Shown: positions 55,826 to 63,735 of the stretch, piece by piece
Position numbering within the stretch: position 1 is the first letter of the stretch
How the letters are laid out: every line of letters starts with the position of its first letter
Assembly (NCBI RefSeq): GCF_003054225.1
Contig: NZ_QBKQ01000003.1
Span: forward strand, 310,001 to 374,000
Direction: 5' to 3'
Source: Christiangramia gaetbulicola
GTDB taxonomy: Bacteria > Bacteroidota > Bacteroidia > Flavobacteriales > Flavobacteriaceae
DNA: 64,000 bases
Notes under the pieces: model-generated
What the model saw: only the letters and a program-made list of their open reading frames with translations
Told to the model about the DNA's origin: nothing
The model's database searches: none
Position numbers and translations under genes: made by a program

Positions 55826-56665
55826 TTATATAAGGTTCAATCTATAAGAAATATAAGATTTTGCAAGTAAACCAGCCTTTTGATAGTTAGGCACTCTTAC
55901 TCTGCGCTTTCTTATTTCTAACGACGGAATCCTCTTTAATTTTTGTAATAATTTTCGATAATAGATATAAGCGGTATAGACACCAAATTTAGCTTCTACC
56001 GGCAAATGAGCAATACCATGAAGACCTTTTCTAAAATCTTCTTCTATTTCTTCAATGATCTGCTGCTTATTTTCTTCGTTTAGCTGTGCAAGGTCCATAT
56101 TAGGAAAATAACTTCTGCTCAGGTCTTCATAATCTGCTTTAAGATCTCTCAAAAAGTTGACCTTCTGGAAAGCAGAACCTAAACTCATCGCGCTCTCTTT
56201 AAGTTCCTCATATTTCCCCTGATCTCCATTTACAAAGACCTTAAGGCACATTAACCCAACAACATCTGCACTGCCGTAAATATACTGCTTAAATTCCTCA
56301 ATACTCAGGTATTCAGACTTGTGTAGATCAAGTCGCATACTATCCATAAAAGAATCATATAGTTCCTTATCTATATTGTATTCATGCACGGTTTCCTGAA
56401 AAGAGTTCAATATCGGATTCAATGATATTTTAGCTTCAATGGCCTTGTGCAGGTCTTTTTCAAAATCATTGAAGAGAGTTTCCTTGTCATAATCGTGAAA
56501 TGTGTCTACGATTTCATCTGCGAATCTAACAAAGCCATAAATATTATATATATGCTGCCTAATCGAAGGAGCAAGCATCTTAGTTGCCAAAGAGAAAGAG
56601 GTACTGTAAGAGTTTGTGACTGTTCTGCTACAGGACCTGGATACGATGTCAAAAATAGCTTTCAT
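55826..56665 (-). CDS. crtB: phytoene synthase
   Basis: A 279-residue enzyme that condenses two geranylgeranyl diphosphates to phytoene. The first Asp motif is RFADEIVDTF, the second region is FLRDLKADYEDLSRSYFP. ATG 56665 is preferred: it starts one base after the crtI stop (TAATATG), and matches the usual family start (MKAIFDIVSRSCSRTVT). In-frame ATG 56680 and TTG 56689 would overlap crtI. No crtE (GGPP synthase) is in the operon, so the precursor must come from elsewhere. Confidence 0.93.
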   Translation of the reverse strand: MKAIFDIVSRSCSRTVTNSYSTSFSLATKMLAPSIRQHIYNIYGFVRFADEIVDTFHDYDKETLFNDFEKDLHKAIEAKISLNPILNSFQETVHEYNIDKELYDSFMDSMRLDLHKSEYLSIEEFKQYIYGSADVVGLMCLKVFVNGDQGKYEELKESAMSLGSAFQKVNFLRDLKADYEDLSRSYFPNMDLAQLNEENKQQIIEEIEEDFRKGLHGIAHLPVEAKFGVYTAYIYYRKLLQKLKRIPSLEIRKRRVRVPNYQKAGLLAKSYISYRLNLI

Positions 56666-56666
56666 A

Positions 56667-58133
56667 TTACTTTTTTTCATTTTTTTCAATTAGACCTGCG
56701 GCTAGTTTTCCTGATATCAGGGAAGGAGGGACTCCTGGTCCTGGTACGGTTAATTGTCCCGTGAAATAAAGATGCTCTACTTTTTTACTTCTTAATTTAG
56801 GCCTTAAAAAAGCAGTTTGAAACAGTGTATTCGCCATTCCATAAGCATTTCCTTTATAGGAATTGTAGGCTTCTTTGAAGTCATTAACGCAAAAGGACTC
56901 TTTAAATATAATATTACTTTTTAATTTTTGACCGGTAATTCTCTCAAAACGGTCTAGAATAATATTAAAATAATGTTCTCTAATCTCTGGAGTATCTTCG
57001 AGATCTGGCGCAAGGGGTATTAAAAATATACCGGCTTCCTTGCCTTCAGGTGCACAAGAATCGTCGGTTATAGAAGGAAAACTGGCATAAAACAAGGGGT
57101 TGTCTGGCCATCTTGGATCATCATAAATGTCTTTAGCATGATCTTCAAAATTGCTATCGAAGAAAAGTGTATGATGAGAAACGTTTTTTATTTTCTTGTC
57201 GAAAGCTACATAAAAGAGCAGGGAAGAGGGGGCAAAAGTCTTTTTCTCCCAGAAATTAGAAGAATATTGTCTTAGTTTTTCCGGTAATAACTGCTCAGAG
57301 TGGTGATAATCTGCTCCGGTAAGAACGATATCAGCAAAATGTTCTTTGCCGTTTACAACCAAACCCTTCGCTTTTCCTTTTTCGGTAATGATCTTTTCTA
57401 CCGGTGAATTGAGATGAAATATCACACCATAGGATTCTGCTAGATCTTTGATGCCTTCTATCACCTTGTACATACCTCCTTTTGGATGCCATGTTCCCAA
57501 ACCGAAATCGGCATAATTCATAAAGCTGTAAAACGCCGGAGTATCGCTTGGTTTTGCTCCAAGAAATAAGACCGGGAACTCCAGTATCTTCCTTAATTTT
57601 TTATTGCTGAAGTCTTTCCTTACTTCCTGGCTTATATTGGTGAAAAACCTGCCAAGTCTCTTGGCGGTTTCGGGAGTTACGAGTTCCATTGGGGAAACGC
57701 CGGGTCTATATACAAGATCCTTTATGGCAATATCATAATTGTCTCTCGCCTTGGTAATAAATTTCTCCAGTTTATCTGCGCTCCCTGCTTCCTCTTTTTC
57801 GAAATTATCATAGATCTCGTTAAGATTCCCAGGTATCAGGATAGAATCATCTTTATCAAAATATACCTGATAGGCAGGGTCTAATTTTTCCAGCTGATAA
57901 TAATCGGAAGTTTTCTTGTCGAAATCTGCAAAAAACCTTTCAAAGACATCGGGCATCCAATACCAGGTTGGGCCAATATCGAAGGTAAAACCTTCTTTCT
58001 TGAATTGTCTTGCGCGACCGCCAACCGTGCTATTCTTTTCGAACACTTCGACCTGGTATCCGGCTTTTGCCAGATAACATGATGCCGCAAGCGACGAAAA
58101 ACCGGAACCGATAATATTTATTTTTTGGGACAT
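56667..58133 (-). CDS. crtI: phytoene desaturase
   Basis: A 488-residue FAD enzyme that introduces the double bonds turning phytoene to lycopene. The FAD site is INIIGSGFSSLAASCYLAKAGYQVEVFEKN (5-34) with VGGRARQF, and the C-terminal signature is GVPPSLISGKLAAGLI. The full-length sequence fits the CrtI type. It is the second gene of the operon, 9 bp after the merR stop. Confidence 0.95.
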   Translation of the reverse strand: MSQKINIIGSGFSSLAASCYLAKAGYQVEVFEKNSTVGGRARQFKKEGFTFDIGPTWYWMPDVFERFFADFDKKTSDYYQLEKLDPAYQVYFDKDDSILIPGNLNEIYDNFEKEEAGSADKLEKFITKARDNYDIAIKDLVYRPGVSPMELVTPETAKRLGRFFTNISQEVRKDFSNKKLRKILEFPVLFLGAKPSDTPAFYSFMNYADFGLGTWHPKGGMYKVIEGIKDLAESYGVIFHLNSPVEKIITEKGKAKGLVVNGKEHFADIVLTGADYHHSEQLLPEKLRQYSSNFWEKKTFAPSSLLFYVAFDKKIKNVSHHTLFFDSNFEDHAKDIYDDPRWPDNPLFYASFPSITDDSCAPEGKEAGIFLIPLAPDLEDTPEIREHYFNIILDRFERITGQKLKSNIIFKESFCVNDFKEAYNSYKGNAYGMANTLFQTAFLRPKLRSKKVEHLYFTGQLTVPGPGVPPSLISGKLAAGLIEKNEKK

Positions 58134-58142
58134 TTAGGGGGG

Positions 58143-59045
58143 TTATAGGGAGTTTGCGAAATCAAAAGCAGAGGTGTAAACCTTGACATTATCTGGAATT
58201 GAGTTTCTATCTATTTCTTTGGTTCTTTGTCCAAAAAGCAGCAATTCATGTTGTTTTTCCTTACAAACGCTTTCTTGGAAATCCTTAATAAATTCTTCTA
58301 CATCTGTATTTACAGGAGATATGGTTAGATAACTTACGAAAACCAGGTTCTTATGGATTTTCATTAAATAATCCAGATCGCTTAGAGGTAAGCTAGGTCC
58401 AAGGTAAATAGCGTTCTTACCCGCATTGAGTAATTCGTAATTAAGGTAAAGGATGCCTATATCATGAATTTCATTCTCAGGAAGAAAAAGCACATAAAGA
58501 ACTTCATCATCTTCTTCGGGAATTTCAGCTTTTAGATCGGCTATGTTGATATAGATCTTTTGTTTGATAAGTTCCACGATATAATGCTCGTGGATAGGCT
58601 TTATAGTATCTGTTTGCCATAACAGGCCGATCTCCTCAAGAAGGGCCAGGAAAACATCCTGAAATACCTCTCTAAAGGTTCTTTTCTCCCGTAGCTTATT
58701 GTAGGTTCTTTGGAATAGCCTGTCGTCAAAATTCATCATGGCCAATTTGAAGGAGTTCTTCGCTCGGTTCTCTTCACTTGATGATGCTGAAATTCTTTTG
58801 ACCAGGTTATTGATCTCATCCTCTTCCATCTTGGAAATTCTGGAGATCTTATAGCCGTGACTGTTCAGGAAAGAAATGTTTAACAATTTCTGGAGGTTCT
58901 CTCCATTGTAAGTCCTGATGTTGGTATCTGTTCGTTCCGGATTCAGGATATCATATCTCTTTTCCCATATCCTTATGGTGTGAGCCTTGATTCCACTTAA
59001 GTGTTCCAGATCCTTTATACTAAAATTTTGTTTAATGTGTTCCAT
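58143..59045 (-). CDS. MerR-family CarH-like regulator with B12-binding-type domain
   Basis: A 300-residue regulator opening the carotenoid operon. Residues 8-75 are the MerR winged helix (FSIKDLEHLSGIKAHTIRIWEKRYDIL). About 95-170 is a four-helix bundle with Trp143-x9-Glu153-His154, the W-x9-E-H pattern of adenosylcobalamin-binding CarH photoreceptors. About 180-295 is a Rossmann-like domain with EIHDIG, in which His194 is the position of the B12 lower ligand; the usual DxHxxG has Glu in place of Asp. CarH represses carotenoid genes in the dark and releases DNA on light. Its own promoter overlaps repeated TTAAACA motifs. Confidence 0.85.
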   Translation of the reverse strand: MEHIKQNFSIKDLEHLSGIKAHTIRIWEKRYDILNPERTDTNIRTYNGENLQKLLNISFLNSHGYKISRISKMEEDEINNLVKRISASSSEENRAKNSFKLAMMNFDDRLFQRTYNKLREKRTFREVFQDVFLALLEEIGLLWQTDTIKPIHEHYIVELIKQKIYINIADLKAEIPEEDDEVLYVLFLPENEIHDIGILYLNYELLNAGKNAIYLGPSLPLSDLDYLMKIHKNLVFVSYLTISPVNTDVEEFIKDFQESVCKEKQHELLLFGQRTKEIDRNSIPDNVKVYTSAFDFANSL

Positions 59046-59060
59046 GATATGTTATAGGAG

Positions 59061-59143
59061 TTAAACAAAACTAAACAATAATCAGAAGTAAAATGATTAT
59101 TAAAATGTTAAAATGTTTAATTTAATAACACATTTATTAAACA
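59061..59143 (-). promoter_or_regulatory. candidate regulator operators and promoter of carotenoid operon
   Basis: TTAAACA occurs at 59061-59067 and 59137-59143, CTAAACA at 59071-59077, and the inverted form TGTTTAA at 59114-59120. A TAGTTTTG -7 element on the minus strand (59073-59066) overlaps the first pair. The arrangement suggests repeated binding sites for the MerR-type protein encoded 16 bp downstream. Confidence 0.5.
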
Positions 59144-59248
59144 AAAGATTTTTGGGCAAAAAAAATGCCTTCCTGAGATTTGTTGAATCCTGGAAGTTCT
59201 ATTGCTAAAGAAAAATTTGAAAAGTGAAGGGAGAGAGGGTTAAATAGT

Positions 59249-59331
59249 ACCCGGAGCGGGACTTGAACCCGCACGCCCTAATGGACACATGGCCCTCAAC
59301 CATGCCTGTCTACCAATTCCAGCACCCGGGT
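59249..59331 (-). tRNA. tRNA-Leu(GAG)
   Basis: An 83-nt tRNA with long variable arm. Acceptor ACCCGGG pairs with TCCGGGT plus discriminator A; the anticodon stem CATGG/CCATG closes a TTGAGGG loop with anticodon GAG; T arm GCGGG-TTCAAGT-CCCGC. The 3' CCA is not encoded. Confidence 0.93.
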
Positions 59332-59474
59332 AAAAGAAGCGGAATTAAAATTCCACTGGCTGGTAAAAAAAAACCGGAAAATATCCGGTGTTGAACTTAG
59401 TAGTGATCTTGGCATGAATTCCTTTGGTATAACTCAGGAATGATTTCTCGCGCAACAGGATCAAAACTGTTTAG

Positions 59475-59547
59475 TGATCTGGCTGGGGCTCGAACCCAGG
59501 ACCCTCTCCTTAAAAGGGAGATGCTCTACCAACTGAGCTACCAGATC
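59475..59547 (-). tRNA. tRNA-Lys(TTT), copy 1
   Basis: A 73-nt cloverleaf: acceptor GATCTGG/CCAGATC plus A, D arm GCTC/GAGC, anticodon loop CTTTTAA, T arm CTGGG/CCCAG. Anticodon TTT. The CCA end is not encoded. It is identical to copy 2. Confidence 0.95.
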
Positions 59548-59579
59548 TAGAACAAAATCAAATTTTGAACATCTTTTAG

Positions 59580-59652
59580 TGATCTGGCTGGGGCTCGAAC
59601 CCAGGACCCTCTCCTTAAAAGGGAGATGCTCTACCAACTGAGCTACCAGATC
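59580..59652 (-). tRNA. tRNA-Lys(TTT), copy 2
   Basis: Identical 73 nt to the copy 32 bp away. It is the upstream member on the minus strand, so the two probably come from one precursor RNA; both are flanked by TTTTAGT-type sequence. Confidence 0.95.
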
Positions 59653-59741
59653 ATTAAAAAGCATCCGTCTTTTTGCGAATGCGGGTGCAAATATACATTC
59701 ATTAATTTATTTTTCAAGCCTTATTTGCTATAATTTTATCA

Positions 59742-59749
59742 TAGTTTTG
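59742..59749 (+). promoter_or_regulatory. aroK -7 element
   Basis: TAGTTTTG, 29 bp before the ATG. Confidence 0.5.
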
Positions 59750-59778
59750 CCTTTCACTCATTTTAAGCGATTTAAGAC

Positions 59779-60300
59779 ATGAAAATTTTTCTATTAGGAT
59801 ACATGGGATCGGGAAAATCTTATATCGGAAAGCGACTTTCTGATAAATTAGGCTACGATTTCCTGGATATGGATAATCAGATAGAAGAAAAAGAGGGAAA
59901 AAGTATTTCTGAGATCTTCGATAAAAAGGGAGAGGTCTATTTCAGAAAGCTCGAAAGAAGAACTCTGGAAGAATTGATCCAGCGAGAGGAACCGGCTGTG
60001 ATATCCCTGGGAGGTGGAACACCATGTTACGGTGATAACATGGAATTAATAAAAAATGCCTCAGATATAACTTCTTTTTATTTGAAACTTAACATAACTA
60101 ATCTTACCGATCGTCTCGATAAGGAAAAAGAGCATCGCCCTATGATTAGTCACCTAGAGGACAGAGAGAAGCTGGAAGAATTTATTAGAAAGCATCTGTT
60201 TGAAAGAGGTTTCTACTATAATCAAAGCAATCATGTGATCTCTTGTGATGAGAAATCTGCCAAGGAGATCATCGAAGAGATCTCTGAAAAACTAGGATAA
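59779..60300 (+). CDS. aroK: shikimate kinase
   Basis: A 173-residue kinase that phosphorylates shikimate in the chorismate pathway. P-loop GYMGSGKS (7-14), the substrate-binding FLDMDNQIEEKEGKSI and FRKLE, the GGGTPC loop, and the lid RPMI segment are visible. Full length. Its end overlaps the convergent phosphoribosyltransferase by 9 bp. Confidence 0.95.
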   Translation: MKIFLLGYMGSGKSYIGKRLSDKLGYDFLDMDNQIEEKEGKSISEIFDKKGEVYFRKLERRTLEELIQREEPAVISLGGGTPCYGDNMELIKNASDITSFYLKLNITNLTDRLDKEKEHRPMISHLEDREKLEEFIRKHLFERGFYYNQSNHVISCDEKSAKEIIEEISEKLG

Positions 60301-60792
60301 TTCTACCCGTTCTTTATTTTTTTCGAAGATAACCTTTACGGTTTCGCTAAGGGAAGTAGAAAGAGAAATACCTTTAAAATCTACTTTTACCGGGTATTTT
60401 TTATGGTTCCTGTCTACCAATACAGCCGTATTAAAATGCTTTAAGGGAACTTTTAAGAAATGACGTACTCCGTAGATGAGGGTTGTGCCAGAGTTAAGTA
60501 CATCATCCACAAGAATGATGGCTTTATTCTCATATTGATCTGGGGAAAGTGATGTTTCGATCTCTCCAAGGGGATTCTTTTTATCGATCTTTACTTCGCA
60601 AAGGGTTATTTGGATAGGCGAGATATCTTTTAATTCAATTTCCAGTTTCTGGGCCAGCACAAAACCATTTTTAGCGATCCCGGCAATAATGATCTCTTTT
60701 TCTTCGACATTGCTTTCATAAATCTGATAGGCAATTCTTCGAATCTTATGTTTGATCTGTTCCTGGTTTAAAATGGGATGATTTTTCTTCAT
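60292..60792 (-). CDS. PyrR-like phosphoribosyltransferase
   Basis: A 166-residue protein with the PRPP-binding motif AIILVDDVLNSGTTL (91-105) and KNGFVLAQKLE near the N-terminus, as in PyrR/hypoxanthine-type phosphoribosyltransferases. It may salvage uracil or regulate pyrimidine genes, but pyr attenuators are not visible here. It lies 3 bp after the methyltransferase gene. Function beyond the family is not certain. Confidence 0.8.
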   Translation of the reverse strand: MKKNHPILNQEQIKHKIRRIAYQIYESNVEEKEIIIAGIAKNGFVLAQKLEIELKDISPIQITLCEVKIDKKNPLGEIETSLSPDQYENKAIILVDDVLNSGTTLIYGVRHFLKVPLKHFNTAVLVDRNHKKYPVKVDFKGISLSTSLSETVKVIFEKNKERVELS

Positions 60793-60795
60793 CTT

Positions 60796-61371
60796 TTACT
60801 TTTTTCTGAATTTAAAAAACAACTCGTTCCCCTTTCTCGGAGGTATGGAATTGTAGCACCTTTCAAAAATATCAATTTTGAAGTACGGGCTAAAATACGT
60901 CAAATATTCTTCTTTATTTCCACCGAAGGGAGGGCCATCTGCATTAAGTTTGAAATCAAAAAATAAACCTGCTATTCTTCCATTTTGATCCAGTAATTCT
61001 GAAGTTTTTCTGGCATATTCCTGTCTCATCTCTACAGGGATCGCGCAAAAGAAAGTTTGTTCCAGAATAAGATCATAAGTTCCCTCAAGCTTGAAAAAAT
61101 CTGAGTTGATCATTTGTTCCTCGGGAAATTCAGGCAGCCTTTCTTTCAGGTTTTGTAGAGGTTCCCTGGCGATATCGCAGATCGTAACATTTTTAAAGCC
61201 GCTTTTAAAAAGGTATTCAGCTTCATAAGAGTTTCCCGCGCCAGGTATAAGGATCTTCAACTCTTTACTGGTTAACTGATCTGTGTATTCTTTGATCGGG
61301 GTAGAAACAGAGCCTAAATCCCAGCCGGTCTTATTTTCCTTATAACGTTGCGACCAGAATTCCTCATTCAT
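60796..61371 (-). CDS. TPMT-like SAM methyltransferase
   Basis: A 191-residue class I methyltransferase. It opens with FWSQRYKENKTGWDLGSVSTPIKEY, the thiopurine S-methyltransferase-type start, and has the SAM loop ILIPGAGNSYEAEYL and the FFCAIPVEMRQEY region. TPMT-family bacterial members methylate thiols, selenium or tellurium compounds. Its start overlaps the S4 gene by 8 bp. Confidence 0.85.
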   Translation of the reverse strand: MNEEFWSQRYKENKTGWDLGSVSTPIKEYTDQLTSKELKILIPGAGNSYEAEYLFKSGFKNVTICDIAREPLQNLKERLPEFPEEQMINSDFFKLEGTYDLILEQTFFCAIPVEMRQEYARKTSELLDQNGRIAGLFFDFKLNADGPPFGGNKEEYLTYFSPYFKIDIFERCYNSIPPRKGNELFFKFRKK

Positions 61372-61771
61372 CCTTTTTGTCTTTAGGCGTATTTATGTCA
61401 TCTTCGGCATTCTCAAACCAGTCATCAATATCCCGGCGGTCTTTTTTGGTAGGCCTTCCAGTACCTTTTTTCCGGTAGTAATCTTTAGAATATTTGAGCA
61501 GGTCAAGTTTTTCAAAAGCTTCCTTAGGGGTAACATCATGAACATAGAGATTTACCAATTTTGCGCCCACCCGGCTTTTCGGAATATCCAGGATCTCGAT
61601 CTCATAATTGATCTGGTTCTTTCTAACTCTTAATTTATCACCGGGAAACACCTCTTTTGATGGTTTCAGGATCTCTTCTTCCAGTCTCACTTTTCCTTGT
61701 TTGCATGCGTTCGTTGCTATACTTCTGGTCTTGAAATACCGAACACACCACAAAAACTTATCAACTCTCAT
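61364..61771 (-). CDS. S4-domain RNA-binding protein, Hsp15-like
   Basis: A 135-residue protein with an N-terminal S4 domain (MRVDKFLWCVRYFKTRSIATNACKQG...), as in Hsp15, which binds the 50S subunit carrying a stalled nascent chain. The C-terminal tail (100-135) is highly charged. First gene of an S4-TPMT-PRTase operon. Confidence 0.88.
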   Translation of the reverse strand: MRVDKFLWCVRYFKTRSIATNACKQGKVRLEEEILKPSKEVFPGDKLRVRKNQINYEIEILDIPKSRVGAKLVNLYVHDVTPKEAFEKLDLLKYSKDYYRKKGTGRPTKKDRRDIDDWFENAEDDINTPKDKKDE

Positions 61772-61804
61772 AATTTGACCTCTAAATCAGCGTTCATATT
61801 GAAA

Positions 61805-61830
61805 CAAAAATACAAGATTATTGTATCTTG
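61805..61830. promoter_or_regulatory. divergent promoters of S4 and FKBP genes
   Basis: The minus strand has TATTTTTG (61812-61805) for the S4 operon. The plus strand has TATCTTG-type element near 61824-61830. CAAGAT (61813-61818) and ATCTTG (61825-61830) form an inverted repeat across the divide. Confidence 0.45.
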
Positions 61831-61851
61831 CGGCTCCAAAATAAAATTCTG

Positions 61852-62796
61852 ATGAGATTAAACAAAATAATGATGATCTGCCTTACGGCATTTCTTATTT
61901 ATTCATGTGATAATGATGATGATAATGGCCCTGAGGTAATTCCGCCGAGAGATAGGGGTGAGCAGGCTATTGAAGATGATCAGGCCCTGATAGATTACCT
62001 TTCTACGCATTTTTACAATTATGAGGAGTTTGAAGAGCCTGCAGAAGGTTTTGATTACGTGGTAAGACTGGATACTATTGCCGGAGAAAATATCGATAAG
62101 ACTCCAATTATCGAATCTGAAAAATTAATTACCAAAACGGTTAATTTTCAGGGAGTAGATCAACAGTTATACATTTTGGTAGAAAGAGAAGGAGAGGGTA
62201 AAAAGCCAACTTACGCCGATTCTACTTATGTGGCTTACGAAGGAGAATTACTTAGTGATGATGTTTTTGATAGCAGATTAAAATCGCCTTTATGGTTCAA
62301 CCTTACTTCTTACTACGAGGTTGGTCCACAGGGACCTTCTTTAAGACCAGGACCGGTAAAAGGATTTACCGAAGGTTTAGAAGAATTTCGCGCTGCTACA
62401 GGATTCAAAACGAATCCAGATAACACGGTGACCTGGAATAACGATTACGGGGTTGGAGCTATCTTTATGCCTTCGGGGCTGGCTTATTTCAATTCTGCTC
62501 AAAATAGTATACCGGCATATTCGCCGCTCATTTTCAAGGTGAACCTGTATAAGGTGAATGTTGCGGATCATGACAGGGATGGTATTGAGTCGTATCTAGA
62601 AGATCTTGACGGTGATGGAAACCTCTTCAATGATGATACCGATGGGGATGGCCTGCCTAATTTCTCTGATGCAGATGATGATGGTGACGGTACTCCTACC
62701 AAAGATGAAATTGAAATTAATGCAGACGGTAGTATAACGTATACCGATTCTAATGATGATGGAACTCCAGATTACCTGGATCCGGATGTTTTTTAA
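61852..62796 (+). CDS. FKBP-like lipoprotein with Asp-rich calcium repeats
   Basis: A 314-residue lipoprotein (ATG 61852, lipobox IYSC, Cys19) with acidic linker. Residues about 115-235 resemble an FKBP domain (TYADSTYVAYEGELLSDDVFDSR, then GVGAIFMPSGLAYFNSAQ, IPAYSPLIFKVNLYKV). From about 238 come repeated DxDxDG motifs like those of thrombospondin type 3 (DHDRDG, DLDGDGN, DTDGDGLPN, DADDDGDG). Such repeats bind calcium and are common at the flavobacterial cell surface. A TTG upstream is part of the promoter. Related PPIases occur in gliding or secretion gene clusters, not seen here. Confidence 0.85.
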   Translation: MRLNKIMMICLTAFLIYSCDNDDDNGPEVIPPRDRGEQAIEDDQALIDYLSTHFYNYEEFEEPAEGFDYVVRLDTIAGENIDKTPIIESEKLITKTVNFQGVDQQLYILVEREGEGKKPTYADSTYVAYEGELLSDDVFDSRLKSPLWFNLTSYYEVGPQGPSLRPGPVKGFTEGLEEFRAATGFKTNPDNTVTWNNDYGVGAIFMPSGLAYFNSAQNSIPAYSPLIFKVNLYKVNVADHDRDGIESYLEDLDGDGNLFNDDTDGDGLPNFSDADDDGDGTPTKDEIEINADGSITYTDSNDDGTPDYLDPDVF

Positions 62797-62820
62797 ACAA
62801 TCATCTATATTTAAAACATA

Positions 62821-62850
62821 AAAAAACCCGGAGAATTCTCCGGGTTTTTT
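62821..62850. terminator. bidirectional terminator
   Basis: A perfect palindrome with arms AAAAAACCCGGAGAA and TTCTCCGGGTTTTTT lies between convergent genes. Confidence 0.9.
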
Positions 62851-62866
62851 TATGTCTAAGTTTTAA

Positions 62867-63637
62867 TTATTTTCCTCCTATAGATTGAAGATCTTCTATA
62901 CAGGCGTCATCTAATTGCGGAACTCCGCCGCCGTCCAATCCATTAACCAAACCGCTTCTAAATTCAATAGATGCTCTCATTAAGCAGCCGTCTGTATTAC
63001 AATGACCTTCTTTTTCTGGATCTTCATGGTCTGATACTGGTTCGATGCCTAGATCTACCAGCCCAAATAAATGACCAAATTCGTGATTTAAAGTAGATGC
63101 CTCTATAATTGCTCTTGATGGTGCTCCGTTTCTGGCAGCGAATTCTCTAATTGTCTTTTCATAGATAATGATCGAGGTATTTCTAAAAGCCGTACCCAAA
63201 GTGACCAGATCATCAGATCCTTCTTCCTTTTCGCCATCTGCAAAATAGATCCATATTGCGATCTCATCACCAACATTATATAATGTCCTGGTTTCTTCTT
63301 CTACTGCTTTTAAATCATCTTCATCAAATGGGGATCTTCCTGAGGGCTCTACAGATCTAAGGTTGATCTTAATACCATCGGGTTTATAAACTCTAGATTC
63401 CAGGAAATTTTGAAAAATGCTTATTGCTTCACTGGTAGGTCTGTTCCCATCTGCATACACAATTTCAATATTCATGGAAGTGAACTCCATGTCGCTTATC
63501 AAGTCTGCACCAGAAGAACCTGTAAGTTTAAGATTAGCAGATTTACCATTATCCTTTCTATCAACGCTCTCTGTGGTACAGGAGAATACAAAAGCCGTTG
63601 AAATAAAAAGTAGTAGTATTTTTTTTATTCTTATCAT
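62867..63637 (-). CDS. archaemetzincin-like zinc metalloprotease lipoprotein
   Basis: A 256-residue lipoprotein (ATG 63637, lipobox FVFSC, Cys20). The zinc motif is HEFGHLFG (His185, Glu186, His189, Gly192). Further on, HCNTDGCLM (212-220) provides HC-x4-C-x-M, the second half of the archaemetzincin signature HExxHxxGxxHCx4CxM, but with an insertion of about 17 residues before this His. It should be a surface or periplasmic metzincin-type protease. Alternative: a matrixin-like enzyme with Asp as third ligand (GLVD). Substrate unknown. Confidence 0.82.
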   Translation of the reverse strand: MIRIKKILLLFISTAFVFSCTTESVDRKDNGKSANLKLTGSSGADLISDMEFTSMNIEIVYADGNRPTSEAISIFQNFLESRVYKPDGIKINLRSVEPSGRSPFDEDDLKAVEEETRTLYNVGDEIAIWIYFADGEKEEGSDDLVTLGTAFRNTSIIIYEKTIREFAARNGAPSRAIIEASTLNHEFGHLFGLVDLGIEPVSDHEDPEKEGHCNTDGCLMRASIEFRSGLVNGLDGGGVPQLDDACIEDLQSIGGK

Positions 63638-63735
63638 GTCAAAGTTTAAGCAGTGCTTCAAAAATATGAAAAATAGTGAGTTAGACGGTTATTTTCAAAA
63701 GTTCAACAACAAACAGGAGGATCTGTTATAAATAT

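Noticed and set aside
56666-56689. Earlier TTG/ATG starts for crtB
   Set aside because: They overlap crtI and add a run of Lys; the ATG in TAATATG is the usual coupled start and matches the family N-terminus.
59461-59664. A 67-codon minus-strand frame with two copies of a repeated peptide
   Set aside because: It lies on the two identical tRNA-Lys genes; the repeat is the tRNA sequence read as codons.
61828-61851. TTG start upstream for the FKBP lipoprotein
   Set aside because: It lies in the promoter region and would place extra polar residues before the lipoprotein signal; ATG 61852 fits.
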